Source of the DNA: Primula veris
Taxonomy: Eukaryota > Streptophyta > Magnoliopsida > Ericales > Primulaceae
Assembly (NCBI GenBank): GCA_963682055.1
Contig: OY821745.1
Location: 28,827,342 to 28,891,341 of the forward strand
DNA: 64,000 nucleotides
Direction of reading: 5' to 3'
The notes under the pieces are model-generated. The model made no database searches and had not been told where the DNA came from. It worked only from the letters and a program-made list of their open reading frames with translations. Each line of letters begins with the position of its first letter. The first letter of the stretch is position 1. The translations under genes were made by a program, and so were the position numbers. Of this stretch, positions 1 to 13,086 are shown one piece after another.

Positions 1-774
1 CTTAGTCGCTTACTGTTTTTTTTTAAGAAGATTTTTTATGGTTTTGGTTTTTCATTTTTTGAAGATTTTGTGGGCTCTTCATGATTAGGGGAAATAAAAT
101 ATTTTCTTTAGAATCTTATTCTTCTTTTGGATTATAAATCACCAAATTTGTTTTTGGAGAATATTGCCTTTTTTGTTCCTTAAATAATACTACTACTTTT
201 TGGTTGAAAAAAGATGCTTCCTTTTAGTTGTTTCACCGACTTAATTGACTTAAGTCAGTTAAAAAGAATTGTAAACTGGCCTGAGTTATTTAAACTTGGT
301 TCTTGTCTTCTTGATAGAGTTTGGATTAAATTTTTCATTAAGAAGTTGGCTTGTTTAGTCCTTTTCATATTGATGGCATGCATTTTTTCCCCAGTTTATT
401 GAATTCTTAGTTTAGTTGTTCTATGCTTGTTGGCTTAATCGGGTACATATGAAATGGGGTTTTTTTTCGTTTCAGTTGACGGCTTTTGTTATCACAGCTT
501 TTAGACTCATTATTGATGAATTTTCCTTACAAGATATATTGTATTTGATTGGCTAGCTTAAAGTTGAGCCTTTTTTGTTTTCCAAACTGCTATAAGGCTT
601 AAGCTCAATGAATCCAACATTTTTCTCGGTCTAAAACAAGCCAACGTATTTGCTTAAACTCTGCAGAGAAACCTCTTGTGCGAACTTTGTCACTTGCTAT
701 CAATTTTCTTTTATGAATTTATGACCGGGTGATTGATCATTTACTTTCTTAATTGTAGCATATCCGCGAAACCA
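1..774 (+). other. 5' flank and leader of the JAR1-like gene
   Basis: T-rich sequence without a convincing coding region. The last step before the start codon looks like a 3' splice site (TTGTAG ending at 758), so the ATG at 775 probably lies in an exon beginning at 759 and the 5' untranslated region carries an intron. The matching donor and the transcription start cannot be fixed from the sequence; the transcript may begin near or before base 1. Confidence 0.4.
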
Positions 775-3700
775 ATGAGGATATTAGAGAAAAATGAGAA
801 AAAATTCGATCCTGAGGAAATGATTCAAGAATTTGAGGCCATGACTAAGGACGCGGAGAGGGTTCAGATAGAAACGCTGAAGAAGATATTACAACAAAAT
901 GGTCAAACCGAATATTTAAGAAAATGCGGTCTTAACGGTAGAATTGACCCTGAGAGTTTCAAATCTTGCGTTCCCATTGTTACACATAAGGATTTGGAAC
1001 CTTATATTCAGAGGATCGCTGATGGTGAAGAAGGCTCTATTCTCACTGCAAAACCGATAACAACCATCTCATTGAGGTTTTCAATGCTTTATTTAACAAT
1101 AATTATTGCCTTCAGTTTATGAATTATATACACGGAGAAATTTGTTTGACAAGTTTAGTGCAATTTACTAGTTTCACTTAATTCCAATTTTCTTTATTTG
1201 ACTATGGAACGTTAGCTTTTGTCTTTTGTGCAATAAACAACATGGTCAATTTAGTACACTTGTAGCAATTTTGTATTCTTTTACTTGCAAGAAAATTTTC
1301 AAATCTGTAAACTAAAGTACTGGTAATTTTTCAACAAAATGACAGTAAAATCGTGTAACTTGAGGCTGAAAATTTAAAAATCGTCAAAGTAGAGGATAAA
1401 AGCCTGACGCTAGCACATAAAATCAGTAGAAGGTTAATAAAAAAGAGGCTAGTTACTTAAGCTTAATACTCGATTTTAACTGTGTTTGTGTTTGATGCAG
1501 TTCTGGTACAACACAAGGAAAGCCCAAGTTTGTCCCTTTCACTGATGAGTTGGTTGAATCTACCATGCAGATTTATAAGACATCGTTTTCGTATCGAAAC
1601 AGGTACTAATCTTTGTATTTAATACCATGAAGGCGTAATTGTCAGTTCATAGGCAACTTCGTAGAATCTTCATAATGAAACCACTTTGTGTATTTTTGGT
1701 TTTTTCATGAATATTTACTTTTGGAAGATAACAATAGTTAAGAAGTATCCATGCATTTTGCTAATCAGAGATTGTGTTCTCACTTTTAGATTAGCTGGTT
1801 TTTGCTTTATCGACTCAATTATTGTACCGTTAATTTGTCTCTAAGTGTGCATACGCAGACACGGTCAAAGAAACTAAGAAAGGAGTAATAAATAGGAAAA
1901 AGGCTATCATTGTAATGAGTTCCTTGCCTTCATCTTAAATATTGTAATCTCAATTAATGTTGGTTAAGTGTACTTTTGTATACTGTGCTACCAATGTTTT
2001 TAATTTGGTTAGTAATTTATTCCTATTCTTTTCAATTAAGGTTCTTCTATCAATCTAATCGAAAGACAGTTAGCCATATGCGTTTTCAAGGGCTAATTCA
2101 TGTTGCAGTGTCACTTATCAGTTTGTTAACAGTTCGTAGACCAACCTCCTGGTTGTTTACAATTTGTGCACCATCCTAACAAAGTGAATGTGCCATTCAG
2201 TAAATCGTATTTTTTATCTCATTTCCATCACATAGAACATAATCCAATTAAAAATATTGTTTGGACATTCTACAAGTTGTTAAAAGCTGATAAATATTGA
2301 TATGACGGTTACACGAAAAGTGCAATTAACTCATTAATGTTTACTTTAAATTTTACAAATTTAACATCTAATGTTGGGAAAATATGGTTTTCAGGGAGCT
2401 TCCGGTCGACAATGGTAAAGCTTTGCAATTTATTTATAGCAGCAAACAATTTAAAACAAAAGGCGGTCTAGCAGCCGGAACCGCTACTACAAACGTATAC
2501 CGTTCTACACAGTTTAAGAACACGATGAAAGCATTACAATCTCCTTGTTCAAGCCCCGAAGAAGTGATATTCGGTCCGGATTTCCAACAATCTTTGTATT
2601 GTCACCTCCTATGTGGTCTCCTTTTCCGCGACGAAATCCAAACTGTTTTTTCGACGTTTGCACATAGTATTGTACACTCTTTCCGAACCTTTGAGCTTGT
2701 TTGGGAAGAACTTTGTGATGATATAAGAAAAGGGGTTCTCTCTAGTCGGGTCACTGTGCCTTCTATTAGAACAGCTATGGCGAAACTACTCAAGCCGGAT
2801 CCGGAATTGGCCGATTTGATATACAGGTAAGGATGTTTGTGGTCGTTAGTTTGGAGTTTAAAGAAAATAACTACTAATTTATAATGTATGGTTTGGTTTA
2901 ATAGGCTGAATTGCTATGAAATTTAAACCAAACCAAACCAAACCGATCATCAGTCGATTGGTTCTGTGTGTTTGAAATTCAACGAAATAAATAAAGAAAC
3001 TAAGGCCTTGTTTGGTTGCAGCTTTTGAGCTCAATTTTTTTTTTTTTTTTTTTGGCGTTTGGAGGTTGGAGTGTATTTGGTTGATCGGCTTGAAGGTTTG
3101 ATTTCTATGTTTTTAGGCCTGGAAAGATCAAAATCTTTAATCTGGATGAACCAAGCCTTTTCTCATTAGTAACATTCCATCTTATTTCATAAATTCTGCA
3201 ACCAAACAACACCTCAAACAACCTAAATACAACCTCAGACAAGTGAAGACCGCAACCGAACCAATTATTACTTTATTAGGTTCTTAAGTTTTTGAAACAT
3301 TTTTTTTTTTGGTTAATTGGCTTGGTTCAGTCTTTCGCTAGTTCAGCCTTTTTCTGTGGTTTCTTCTGATTTCCTGACACCCTTATTTGCAGGAAATGTG
3401 CCGCATTAAGTAACTGGTACGGGTTAATACCAGCGCTTTTTCCCAATGCTAGATACGTTTATGGAATCATGACTGGTTCTATGGAACCGTACCTGGAAAA
3501 GCTAAGGCACTATGCGGGTGAGTTACCGCTATTAAGTGCAGATTATGGGTCGTCCGAAGGGTGGATCGGAGCTAATGTAAACCCAAAACTACCCCCGGAG
3601 TTAGCAACATTTGCTGTGCTTCCTAATATTGCGTATTTTGAGTTTATCCCTCTTAAGGAAAATAGTGAGATGGATAAGGTAGACGAAAATGAGGGAGGAT

Positions 3701-5152
3701 TATTTGAGCCCAAGCCAGTAGGTATAGCGGAAGTAAAAATTGGCGAAGAGTACGAGATTATCTTCACTAATTATGCAGGTAAAAAAACTTGTTCTGTGTA
3801 ATAGTAAGTCTATTTTTCAGTCAAAGAATCAGATTAGATTTCCTGCATCTGGTATTACTTAAAAACTGTAGGACTTGTTAGGTTGCATTTGTAAGTATAA
3901 AAGTATTGTTATTTGTCGAAGTGGAAAATTCAATCTTTTGTTAATACGTACAATTGTTTGATAGAATGTGAAGAAGTACGCATCCATTTCTCCATAACTT
4001 TCAGCAGGGACATGGTCTATATAATAGTTGCATGACTTATATTACTAGTGATTCAGGTTTTGAGTTGTTTAAGAGACAGTCGTCTACTAAACTAAATTAT
4101 AATCTATAAACATTTGTCTTGCATTATTAAACTACCTTGCTGTCCATGTCCCCCCTCCTCCCTAGTTTTAGGTGCTGTCTTCCTTCTAGTCTTTGTTCTC
4201 TAGTTATTGTTTTTTTTTAAATTTATTCAGCTGCTTACAAAATGAACACTTTTTATTATTATTTCACCCTATCTTGTTCAGCCACTGACTGCATTCTTGA
4301 GTAAGTATGTAGATATTGAATTGTCTACTAATTTGAGTAGTATTCTTCTCGCAGGATTATATCGGTATAGACTAGGAGATGTAGTCCAGGTAACAGGTTT
4401 CTACAACTCCACACCAGAACTCAAGTTTGTATGCAGAAGTAATCTTCTCCTAAGCATAAATATCGACAAAAACACCGAAAAGGATTTACAACTATCTGTT
4501 GAGGCCGCATCAAGGCTCTTGGCTAGCGAAAAACTCGAACTAGTTGACTTTTCCAGCCACGTGAACCTGTCGACTGATCCGGGACATTACGTAATTTTCT
4601 GGGAAGTGAGGGGTGAAGCTGGGGACGAGATTCTAAGCGAGTGTTGCAATTGTTTGGACAAGTCGTTTGTCGATGCTGGCTATCTCAGTTCCCGTAAGGT
4701 GTGTAAGCTCATCATTCAGTTTCTTATTAAAATAGTCTTGCTTGGTTGGATCTTTTAAGCTCATCATTTTTTTTTTTTAAATGCGTAAAAGCTGGCCTGC
4801 ATTTTGTTAACTAGCTTAAAAGCTTGGTTTACTGATTTCTTAGCCTAAAAGCTGCAACCAAACATGTCATAGTATTCCGTAAGGTAATTTTATCATTTTT
4901 GGCTATAACTATAAAATACAAACTCATCTTTATATTTTCTTTATATGATGTTTCTAGGTGAACTCTATCGGAGCGTTGGAGCTACGAGTTTTGAAGAAGG
5001 GAACCTTCCAGAAGATTGTAGATCACTACGTTGGGCTCGGAGCAGCTGCTAGCCAGTTCAAGATGCCACGGTGCGTGGGACCTACTAATAGTAGTGTGTT
5101 GAATATCTTGTGTGACAATGTGGTGAAAAGCTATTTTAGCACTGCTTATTAA
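775..5152 (+). CDS. JAR1: GH3-family acyl-acid amido synthetase, JAR1-like (six exons)
   Basis: GH3 enzymes adenylate a hormone acid and join it to an amino acid; the JAR1 group makes jasmonoyl-isoleucine, the active jasmonate, in the cytosol. Coding exons are 775-1076, 1501-1602, 2395-2826, 3393-3778, 4355-4698 and 4958-5152, all with GT-AG borders and matching phases. They total 1761 nt, or 586 aa, close to the roughly 575 aa of JAR1. Visible motifs: [11 protein letters not shown] across the exon 1/2 junction (residues about 101-111, nucleotide-binding loop), YGSSEGW (330), [10 protein letters not shown] (409), SINIDKNTE in exon 5 and a C-terminus ending YFSTAY. Start: ATG 775 follows a likely splice acceptor at 757-758; the open frame upstream to 733 is intronic. 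An AATAAA lies at 5248. No frameshift or stop was found, so it appears functional. Assignment to JAR1/GH3.11 rather than another GH3 group rests on close resemblance along the whole length. Confidence 0.93.
3003..3213. repeat. MITE in intron 3 of the JAR1-like gene
   Basis: The ends form an inverted repeat: GTTTGGTTGCAG on the left and its complement CTGCAACCAAAC on the right, with a T-run and low-complexity sequence between. Related GTTTGGTTGCAG-type ends appear at 21601-21784, and a single end occurs in intron 5 near 4850. The pattern resembles Tourist-like or hAT-like MITEs; the target duplication is unclear. Confidence 0.45.
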
Positions 5153-5253
5153 TAACTGAATCTTATACAGAGTTTCTCTTCAAGTTTGGTAAATTTGGTT
5201 TGAAAAGGTGTTGTTAGTTGTTCTCAATGTATGTGGTAGTTGTGGTTAATAAA

Positions 5254-8200
5254 ACTTTTGAGTTGTAACTTTGTATAAAAAGCCAGAAAAGAAAGTAGTT
5301 GATCAGTGTTTATCCTTTTCCTCTGCTTGTTTTTTTTTTTGATACAAATTACTACTATATGAAGATTTTTTTTGATTTTTTTTTTTATAAAAAAATACTA
5401 TATGAAGAAAGGCTTAGTTGAGGTAACTTTTAACTTTTTTGCTTTGTTTTTGGTGTTTGAAGTTGATACGATTTACCAACTGAAAGTAGGTACCCTAACC
5501 AATGATATCTACCTATTAAAAGATATGCCTATGAATATCTACAATTCACAACAAATTTCTAGAACACCCGAAAATGTGTTATTTAGGGGTTGGTGTTCCA
5601 TATTTGGTCAAAAAAAAGTAAATAAATGATGACCTATATGTGGTGTATTCTCTTTGATTGCTGAAAGAAAAAAGATATTTGCAGATTGTGACTAGCATTC
5701 GCACCGGATACATTAATTATTTACTCAAATCTAACACATTTTATACATTTTTTTCAGGTTGCTTATTAATTTACTTATAATAATCTTACAGTATTTTTTT
5801 TATTTGTTTATTATATTTTAATAATCATAACAATATTACAACCATAAAAATGTGAACTCATGATAGTTTATTAATATTATACTCGTCCCTAAACAAATAT
5901 CCGTTACGAAAATACATGCAACTTTGATCATCAAAATTTTCATATCAAAATTACGGAAATGAAAAAATTAAAAATTTCATCATATAGTTATAACCATAAA
6001 ATACGTGATTAACTTTTAAAATATTTTTTTCCGGCAATCTAAATATGAAAAAATTATCGGTCAAAATTGTACGTATTTTCGTATGGTACATTTGTTTAGG
6101 AACGGATGAAATATTAATCTAAGAAATCATATGCATTTCTCGTATATGATGTGAATTTTGTCTTTTCTTAAATTTAGGGAATTTATAGGGTTTTTTATAC
6201 CATAATCATCAAATTTTAGGAAAAAAATATATTTTGAGGAAGCAGAAAAAATATGTTTTGAGAAATCAGATACGGATGTTTTTATTGGCATGTGATACTT
6301 ATCAATATTAGATGGATTATTTTAATTACTTTTGGTACTGATGATAAGTACATTAATTTTAAAGATGGTTCATTTTGTTTCTTCTTCTAACTGTATTTTT
6401 GCTCCAGATTAATACATGAATATTGTGGATACATACCATACGGACAAGATGTGGTGCTTACAGACAAATTTAAATCATAAAAGTGTCATAACGTGTTTGA
6501 AACGAAACCAAATATGTTCTTATCTGTTTAAAAATTGGAGAAAATATATAGAGTAGTTCATACAGAGTCATAAACTATTTCCACGAAAGTGAGTTTTTGA
6601 ATTTTTTTTTTTTTACATAAATTGAATGTACAATATGTCAACCTAACGCCATAACCATTTTATGAGAATACATTTTCATAAGTCAATTATACATGAATCC
6701 TTAGATAACTTATATTTAAACCATAAACTCGGTTCATATTTTATTGATGTGGGATAATAACTTTAACATCATCACTTGCTCATGACCCAACATATTAAAG
6801 GTTCATCGAGCGAATATATTAAACGAGTGGAGATGAAGCCCAACACCAGACCCGCTCTGATACCAATATCACGTAATAGTCCTTATGAGAAGTAACTCAT
6901 ATTTAAACCACGTGATTGGTCGATATTTCATCGATATAGAACAATACATAACTCTAACAATATAACTCTAACAATGACAATCTATGATGTCTAAATTTTT
7001 CAAAAACAGTCAACACAAGTACAACGTTTTATCAATGTCTTTCACATTTTTCTTGAACCGTAGATATAATAATTAATTACAAACTTATCTTTTTTTTTTC
7101 AAAGAATTCTTTGAGCAATACCAAATAAAATTAATTGGCACATGAGACCCATGCAAGTTTTTAAAAACTAGAAACAAAATGAAAATTTGAGCGGTGATTA
7201 TGTTTTTTCTTGTTTTAAATAATTGCCTGACATACAAGATTTATAAACCACCACCCCCCACCACATAAAAATATATCTTTAGGGAGCACAAGATGAGTTA
7301 AGAAAATCATGGAGACGATGAACTTTATTTCAAGGCATGGAATGTTAACAGCCCAATGAATTGCGGTAGCGATTTATACGACGCATGTGAAGTGTGTGGT
7401 ATGGAACACGTTAGCGAAATAAACTCTATTGTTCTGCCTTGAGAAGAACAAAATGATCATATGAACCAACGATGTTTCCCGGCCAAGTGTCCTCAAGGAG
7501 GGAAGTGAGAGATGCTTCAGGCTGGCTACTTTGCCATCAATGGGAAAGTGTGAGATCAAGTTTGTCAAGAAATGGAAGAAGAAAGTTGGCCAAGTTAAAA
7601 AAGAGGAACCTTAGAAGACGGAATCTGGTCTTAAAAATGTTTTCAAGAAGATAACTTCTTGGGAAAAATAGGTCTGCTAGTGTGTGACAATTGACAAATA
7701 AAAGTGCAGGTCTTTTGGTTGTTTTGTCAAATTTGTGTTTTTTCAATTTTCTGAATTTTAAATCAGATTTATCTAGGAGAATTTGATACCTAATGAGAAT
7801 TTCTCAAGAGTTATGTACAAAATCCTCAAATATGGATCTAAGGTCTCCAAAGTTTGATTATCAATGATATATTTTTTGTCATGGGCGATCTTGTAGCGCC
7901 GGAACTTTGTTTGTTTTCTTTAAAGTTTAAACTGACTTCACAGTCTAGTTATTAAACACAGGAAAGGTAACCGTTTGTATTATTGTCGCTATGTTAAAAG
8001 CAATCGTACGTCCTAGATAAGCTAGTCTAGCTAACTTGTACATCTCACCCGGTCACGATTCGCCACACGGAATAGTTACATATATGTACGGATTTTAAGC
8101 GCATGTGATCCTTTAGGATTCTCAATCGTCATAGATGCTTACGCTTAAATTTCCCTATGAAAATTGATAATAATTAAATAAGGTACTTGAATGCAAGTAA

Positions 8201-8690
8201 ACTTAGTATATGAACGTCGTCTTTGAGAAGGCTAAGGAATTTGTAAGTGAACAAAAGGCTAAGGAATCTATTAGATGTTTAATCCGATTGCAGGGAGTAA
8301 AAAGAGGTTTGCCTGGTAAAATTGATTTGTGGATTGCTGTGGCCACGACCATAAATATATGTTGAGTGATTAAAACTTACAACAACAAAGAATAGCTACG
8401 TTTTTTTCTTTTGAATTTCTAATTTATAGCAGTGTCTTTTGATTGTCAAAGCTTGTAACAAGAACGGCCACCAGTAACATATGAGATGGAGCTAACAAGA
8501 TACTTTAGCGATCAGTGTTCAGAAAGACGGAAACTAATATTAAGCATGCATAAAAATATAGGCTACTCTCTTTCTTCATAATGTGGCCAAAATGAACAAT
8601 TTCGTGGTTAAGGAGCTAATACAAATGCTTGTTGAAAAGCTCAAATTACAAAACCAGAATCAAAACCACATTAATCAATGTAATGATGCG
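5254..8690. other. Intergenic, AT-rich, no supported gene
   Basis: Open frames here are short, AT-rich and without recognisable domains. The stretch contains a Stowaway-like MITE (5878-6112) and a pair of degenerate direct copies (about 6695-6770 and 6880-6960) sharing a 'taacttatatttaaacca' core. Sequence around 7330-7720 has slightly better codon-like structure, but stops and frame changes prevent any call. Confidence 0.5.
5878..6112. repeat. Stowaway-like MITE, copy 1
   Basis: Left end TCGTCCCTAAACAAAT and right end ATTTGTTTAGGAACGGATGA are inverted complements, followed inward by matching 'acgaaaatac' and 'caattttgacc'-like blocks, so the unit folds into one long hairpin. Relatives occur at 19648-19853 and 43454-43674. 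Flanking bases are TA-rich, consistent with the TA target of Tc1/mariner-type MITEs. Confidence 0.6.
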
Positions 8691-8871
8691 AAAGACCCAG
8701 ATAATAATACTGCATAAAGGGAATGACGAAGCAAATTGAACCAACTTTATTCATTTCTTGTGCAAATCATTTCTTACATCGGATATGGAAAAGTTTGTTC
8801 TTGAGGCATGCCCAAAACAAAGACAAAAAAGCAAGTTCAAATCACAAACAAGTTCAAAAATCCTCAACCTT

Positions 8872-11800
8872 CTACTTTGATGAACTCCCAGCTTGCTTTC
8901 CGGGTAAGCGTTTGAGAAGCCACTCCTGCAAAATCAAGTTGCCCAAGTATTAATTCGGATTTTAAAAGAGAAAAAAACTAAACTCAAGCGGAGACTACAG
9001 GCAAGAGGACATCAATAAATTGTGAAAGACTAACTTCAATAGGGAAGAATAGAAATTGACAAAATAAGATAACTTCAAAACTTCATTCTTTACCAGATAA
9101 TAACACACTGCAAATACAACTTGATGCATTCACGGTTCATAGACCCCTTATTTGGCGTTGTTGAAATTCGGCTATACCCTAAATCCCTAAGCAAACTTTG
9201 CTTTGCAGTCTTTATTAGTGACAACTGTAAGTCTGTAACAGAGCCCCAGTTCTTATCCATGTAAAATTCATAAAAGTTCTACTGTGTCCAATTTCTTTGT
9301 TTTCAAGAGAGCTTTACAAATATGAAGAACTCAAGAGAACATCCGACTGTACACACACATATATAGCACCATTTTCTCATTGGGTATTAATATGCCTCAT
9401 AAATCTATCTTTAGATTAAGAATACTACTGACTACTGACTACTGAGCTTACTTCACACAATTTCCCATGGTTCAAAGGTTTTGAACAGCTTAAGATGCAC
9501 AAAATGGAGGAAAATTTTCTTTAATAAATAGTTAAATAATAAACTAGATGTTGATCAGCATCAAGCTATATTTGTTTAAATCAATTTGGCGTTCAATGAT
9601 GCAAGTATGTACCTATCTTTTAAGTTTTAACACTGCTGCAGTTCTTGAGCAATTAAACTAATAAGCACATATCCGAAAATGGAAAAATAAATAATGGAGG
9701 CTTAAAAGCAGAGCGATCAAATGCAGTACAGCTTTATTATAAAGAATCTGAGCTATAAGCATAAAGGTTAAAAGGTTCAACCATACAGCAAAGATATAAA
9801 CATAAAGAATCTGAGCTTTATTTATTTTTATTTTTATTTCATTTTAAAAAAAAAACCAAGACATTGCTAACCAATTAGCCAGAGAATGATACATAACCTA
9901 CATAGCGAATAGCTCATCCACTACAGTGTGAGATGGGGGTATAATAGGCATTCAAAGAAAAAAAAAATCTTCACTCTCACATGTACTCATAAGTGGGGTA
10001 GCGGCTGATGTACTCTTGAAGCCCCAGATAGGAAGGGGTAAAATTATAAATCTCAATAGCTAACCAACATACTCTCCAAAGTCGAAATTAGTAAATGGTC
10101 TAAATCCAAAATTCTAAACTTTAACCTAAAAAACCCTCTTCTTTTGGCAAGTAACCAATAGAAATTCCGAAAACATCTTTCCAGTAACCCAAGTCTAATT
10201 GACACCAATTAAAGTCCCAAATTGAGCTGATAATCTCAATACCTACATATTTTCCAAATAATTCAAAGCCCCAATCTTAAAATTTAACCTTAAGTTCTGC
10301 GCAAGTAACCTTTGGATCCCTAAAAACATCTTTACAGCAATCCAAATCCTAATTGACACATCACTCGAAATCCCGAATTGAGCTGATAAATAATCTCAAT
10401 GCTTAATCTACTACATATTTACCAAATAAATAACTGGTCCAAAATTCAAGATGTAAGTTAAGTTTAGAAACCCTGAGAACATCTTTCCAGAAGGCCAAGC
10501 CTGAACTGATACATCACCCGAGATACCAAATTGAGCTGAATAAGTAATCTCAATAATTGACTTATTTCTTTTTTCAATAAGAATGTATTACCAAAACAAG
10601 GGGACCTAACCCAGTATACATGGAAGACTAAAAACAACCCTTAAAACTCGCAATGAAACACTACAACCACAACTCCAAACTACAAAGGTAAAACCAAAGG
10701 TGCTTACATAACCTAAGAGCTACAACCTATATCATCCTTACTTCATAGGAGAAAAACCAACTAATTTCAAACATAGGCAAGTGAGACCTAGCTCAAGGTA
10801 TGGGAAAGTAAAGGTGAAAAAAGAAAAGTCTAACTAATGGTAAGTGCAATATAACTTATATTACCCGAAAAGTATACAAGGAGGACTAAAAACAACTCTT
10901 AAGACTTACAATGAAACACTAAAACCACAACTCCAAACTCCAAAGGCAAAACCAAAGGTGCTTACACAATCTAAGAGCTACAACCTATATCATCCTGACT
11001 TGATAGGAGAAATACTAACTAATTTCAAACCTAGGCAAGTGGAACCTAGCTCAAGGTATGGGAAAGTAGAGGTGAAAATGAAAACTCTAACTAATGGTAA
11101 GTGCAAAATAACTTATAATTCTTTTACAAGGAACAAGCACAAGCACAATCAAGAAAAACAGAATAGTACCAACACACAACATCCTCAACACACACAGTCA
11201 CACACTACACCAGAAAAGGCCACCACCTGTCAAACTATCTGCACACACTCAAACCAAGCACAAATAAATACCCTCATGCAAAACACACATTTACAAACCT
11301 CGAGGCTTAAACCAGAACCTCCACATCAGCCCCTATCTGACAAAAATTCCTCCCCTGATTCATTAATCTGCATAATAACCCACTTAAACATATGCTTCTT
11401 TTTCTAAAAAATACACAAATTTCTTGTTTTCCAAATAAAATACACCATAGCAGAAAATATCATTTTCCTCTTAATACGACAATTCTTATCTCCTCTCCAA
11501 TTACTAAGAACAATCTCCACCATTGTTAATTGACCTATTTTCCCCCAAAAGGAATTATCTAATTCTCAATATTTAACCTTTTAAAACTTTTTTCTGGCCA
11601 AGTAACCTTCAGAAACCCTGATAACATCTTCCCAGTAATCCAAATTCCAAGACCTAATCAACACATAACCCAAAATCCCGAATAGATAAGAAAATCGAGC
11701 TGATCGAATTTTTTAAAACATAACAGTGGTTCAAAAGTGGAGATACATAACGCTTAAGACAAGATAAGGGCCTTAGAAAAACATCAAATTCAAGCCCTAA

Positions 11801-13043
11801 CTGACACATAACTCACTCGAAATCTCAAATTGATTACCAAGTATTGAGCTGATACATAGATTTAAACACAAAAAAGTCATTAAAAAGTCGAATAATTAAA
11901 GCTTAAGATAATAAGGGTGTCAAAAACACAATAATAATTCAAGCCCTAATTGACACATCACTCAAAAATCAATGGTACGAATTCCTGATTGAGCTGATTA
12001 AATAAATCCAAACACATGGTAAGATTAATTGCATGTAGAATAATAAAGGCTAAAGATAATAAGGGTATCAGAAACGCATCAATAATTCAAACCTTAATTG
12101 AAAAATGACTCAAAATCCTAAATTGATTACCAAAAATTGAGCTGATAGAAAAAAATCTAAACACAATAGTCACTAAAAAGGTCGAATAAATTAGCTTAAG
12201 AACATAAAGGTAACAGAAACACAACAATAATTCAAACTTTAATTGAAACATGACTCAAATATCCTAAATTGATTACAAAAAATTGAAGCTGATAGAAATA
12301 ACCTAAACACATAAAAAGTCCTTGAAAGGGTGGAATAATTAAAGCTTAAGATAATAAAGTTATTAGAAACACAACAATAATGCAAGCCCTAATTCAAACG
12401 TAATTCAAAATTAAAAAAAATAGATGACACAAATTCGTGATTTAGATGATTAATAAATCTAAACAGATAATTGTGGTTAAATAATGTAATAACTAAATGT
12501 TAAGATAAATATAAGGGAATTAGAAGCAGGAGATCAATCAAACAACTAACTCAATACATACATACATATATATATATATATATTAAGAGAGAGAGAGACG
12601 TGATTGAGCTGATTAAATAAATCTAAACAAATAACTGTGATTGAATAATCGAATAACTAATCTTAAGATAAAACGTGTATTAGAAAACACAACAATAATT
12701 CAAACACAACTCAAAATTCCCAAATTGATGACACAAATTCCTGATTTAGCTGATTAATTATATCTAAACACGTGATTCAATACATATATATATATATAAA
12801 TATATATATATATAAATCTTAAGATAATAAGTGTATTTAAAAACACATGATTTAATACACCCACACACACACACACACAAACACACATATATATATATAA
12901 ATATATAAATAAATAAATAAATAAAGAGAGAGAGAGAGAGATACGTTTTGGACGCAAGTGAAGTTGATAACAGCAACGACAGCGACGATACCACCGGCGA
13001 TCGCCGGTGGACCGGTCAGCAAACTCCATTTCCGGTATATCAT
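8872..13043 (-). CDS. Probable small single-span membrane protein (first and last exon)
   Basis: Exon 1 (13043-12945) encodes 33 residues beginning MIYRKWSLLTGPPAIAGG, then a hydrophobic run of about 15 residues (VAVVAVINF), and stops at a donor (CAAAAC|GTATCT) in phase 0. A good acceptor (TTTTGCAG) precedes the exon 8925-8872, which encodes 17 residues (EWLLKRLPGKQAGSSSK) and a stop, also phase 0. Joined directly they give 50 aa with one transmembrane helix and a basic tail. An internal exon in the 4-kb gap cannot be excluded; I found none. The leader is CT-rich. MULE-A is inserted 35 bp upstream of the ATG, so the original promoter is displaced or replaced. I do not recognise the family with certainty; function unknown. 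Confidence 0.45.
10563..11560 (-). mobile_element. LINE 3'-end remnant with internal 257-bp tandem duplication
   Basis: Read on the minus strand, the unit ends with a sequence typical of plant LINE tails: a GTTTTGGTAATACATTC stretch, then CTTATTGAAAAAAG at about 10566. No intact reverse transcriptase is present, so this is a 5'-truncated, decayed copy. Within it, 10605-10860 and 10862-11118 are direct copies offset by about 257 bp with roughly 90 percent identity. It lies inside the long intron of the small membrane-protein gene. The left border near 11560 is approximate. Confidence 0.45.
12559..12944. repeat. Microsatellite cluster in intron 1 of the small membrane-protein gene
   Basis: Several simple repeats lie close together: (TA)n and (GA)n at about 12563-12598, (AT)n at 12785-12815, (CA)n at 12861-12888, and (TAAA)n followed by (GA)n at about 12900-12940. 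The last ends just inside the donor site of exon 1. Long minus-strand reading frames here are only products of these repeats. Confidence 0.85.
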
Positions 13044-13086
13044 TCTCTCTCTGTCTCTCTCTCTCTGATAATGGTGTGAGATTATG

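Noticed and set aside
5372..5629. 85-codon frame after the JAR1-like gene
   Set aside because: AT-rich, starts in a T/A run, no domain and no promoter; treated as chance.
7330..7720. Possible retroelement or gene fragment
   Set aside because: Slightly codon-like but broken by stops in all frames and without a motif that I could name.
10844..11407. 187-codon plus-strand frame
   Set aside because: It lies antisense within a LINE remnant and partly in a 257-bp tandem duplication; composition is Thr/Gln/Lys-rich without any domain.
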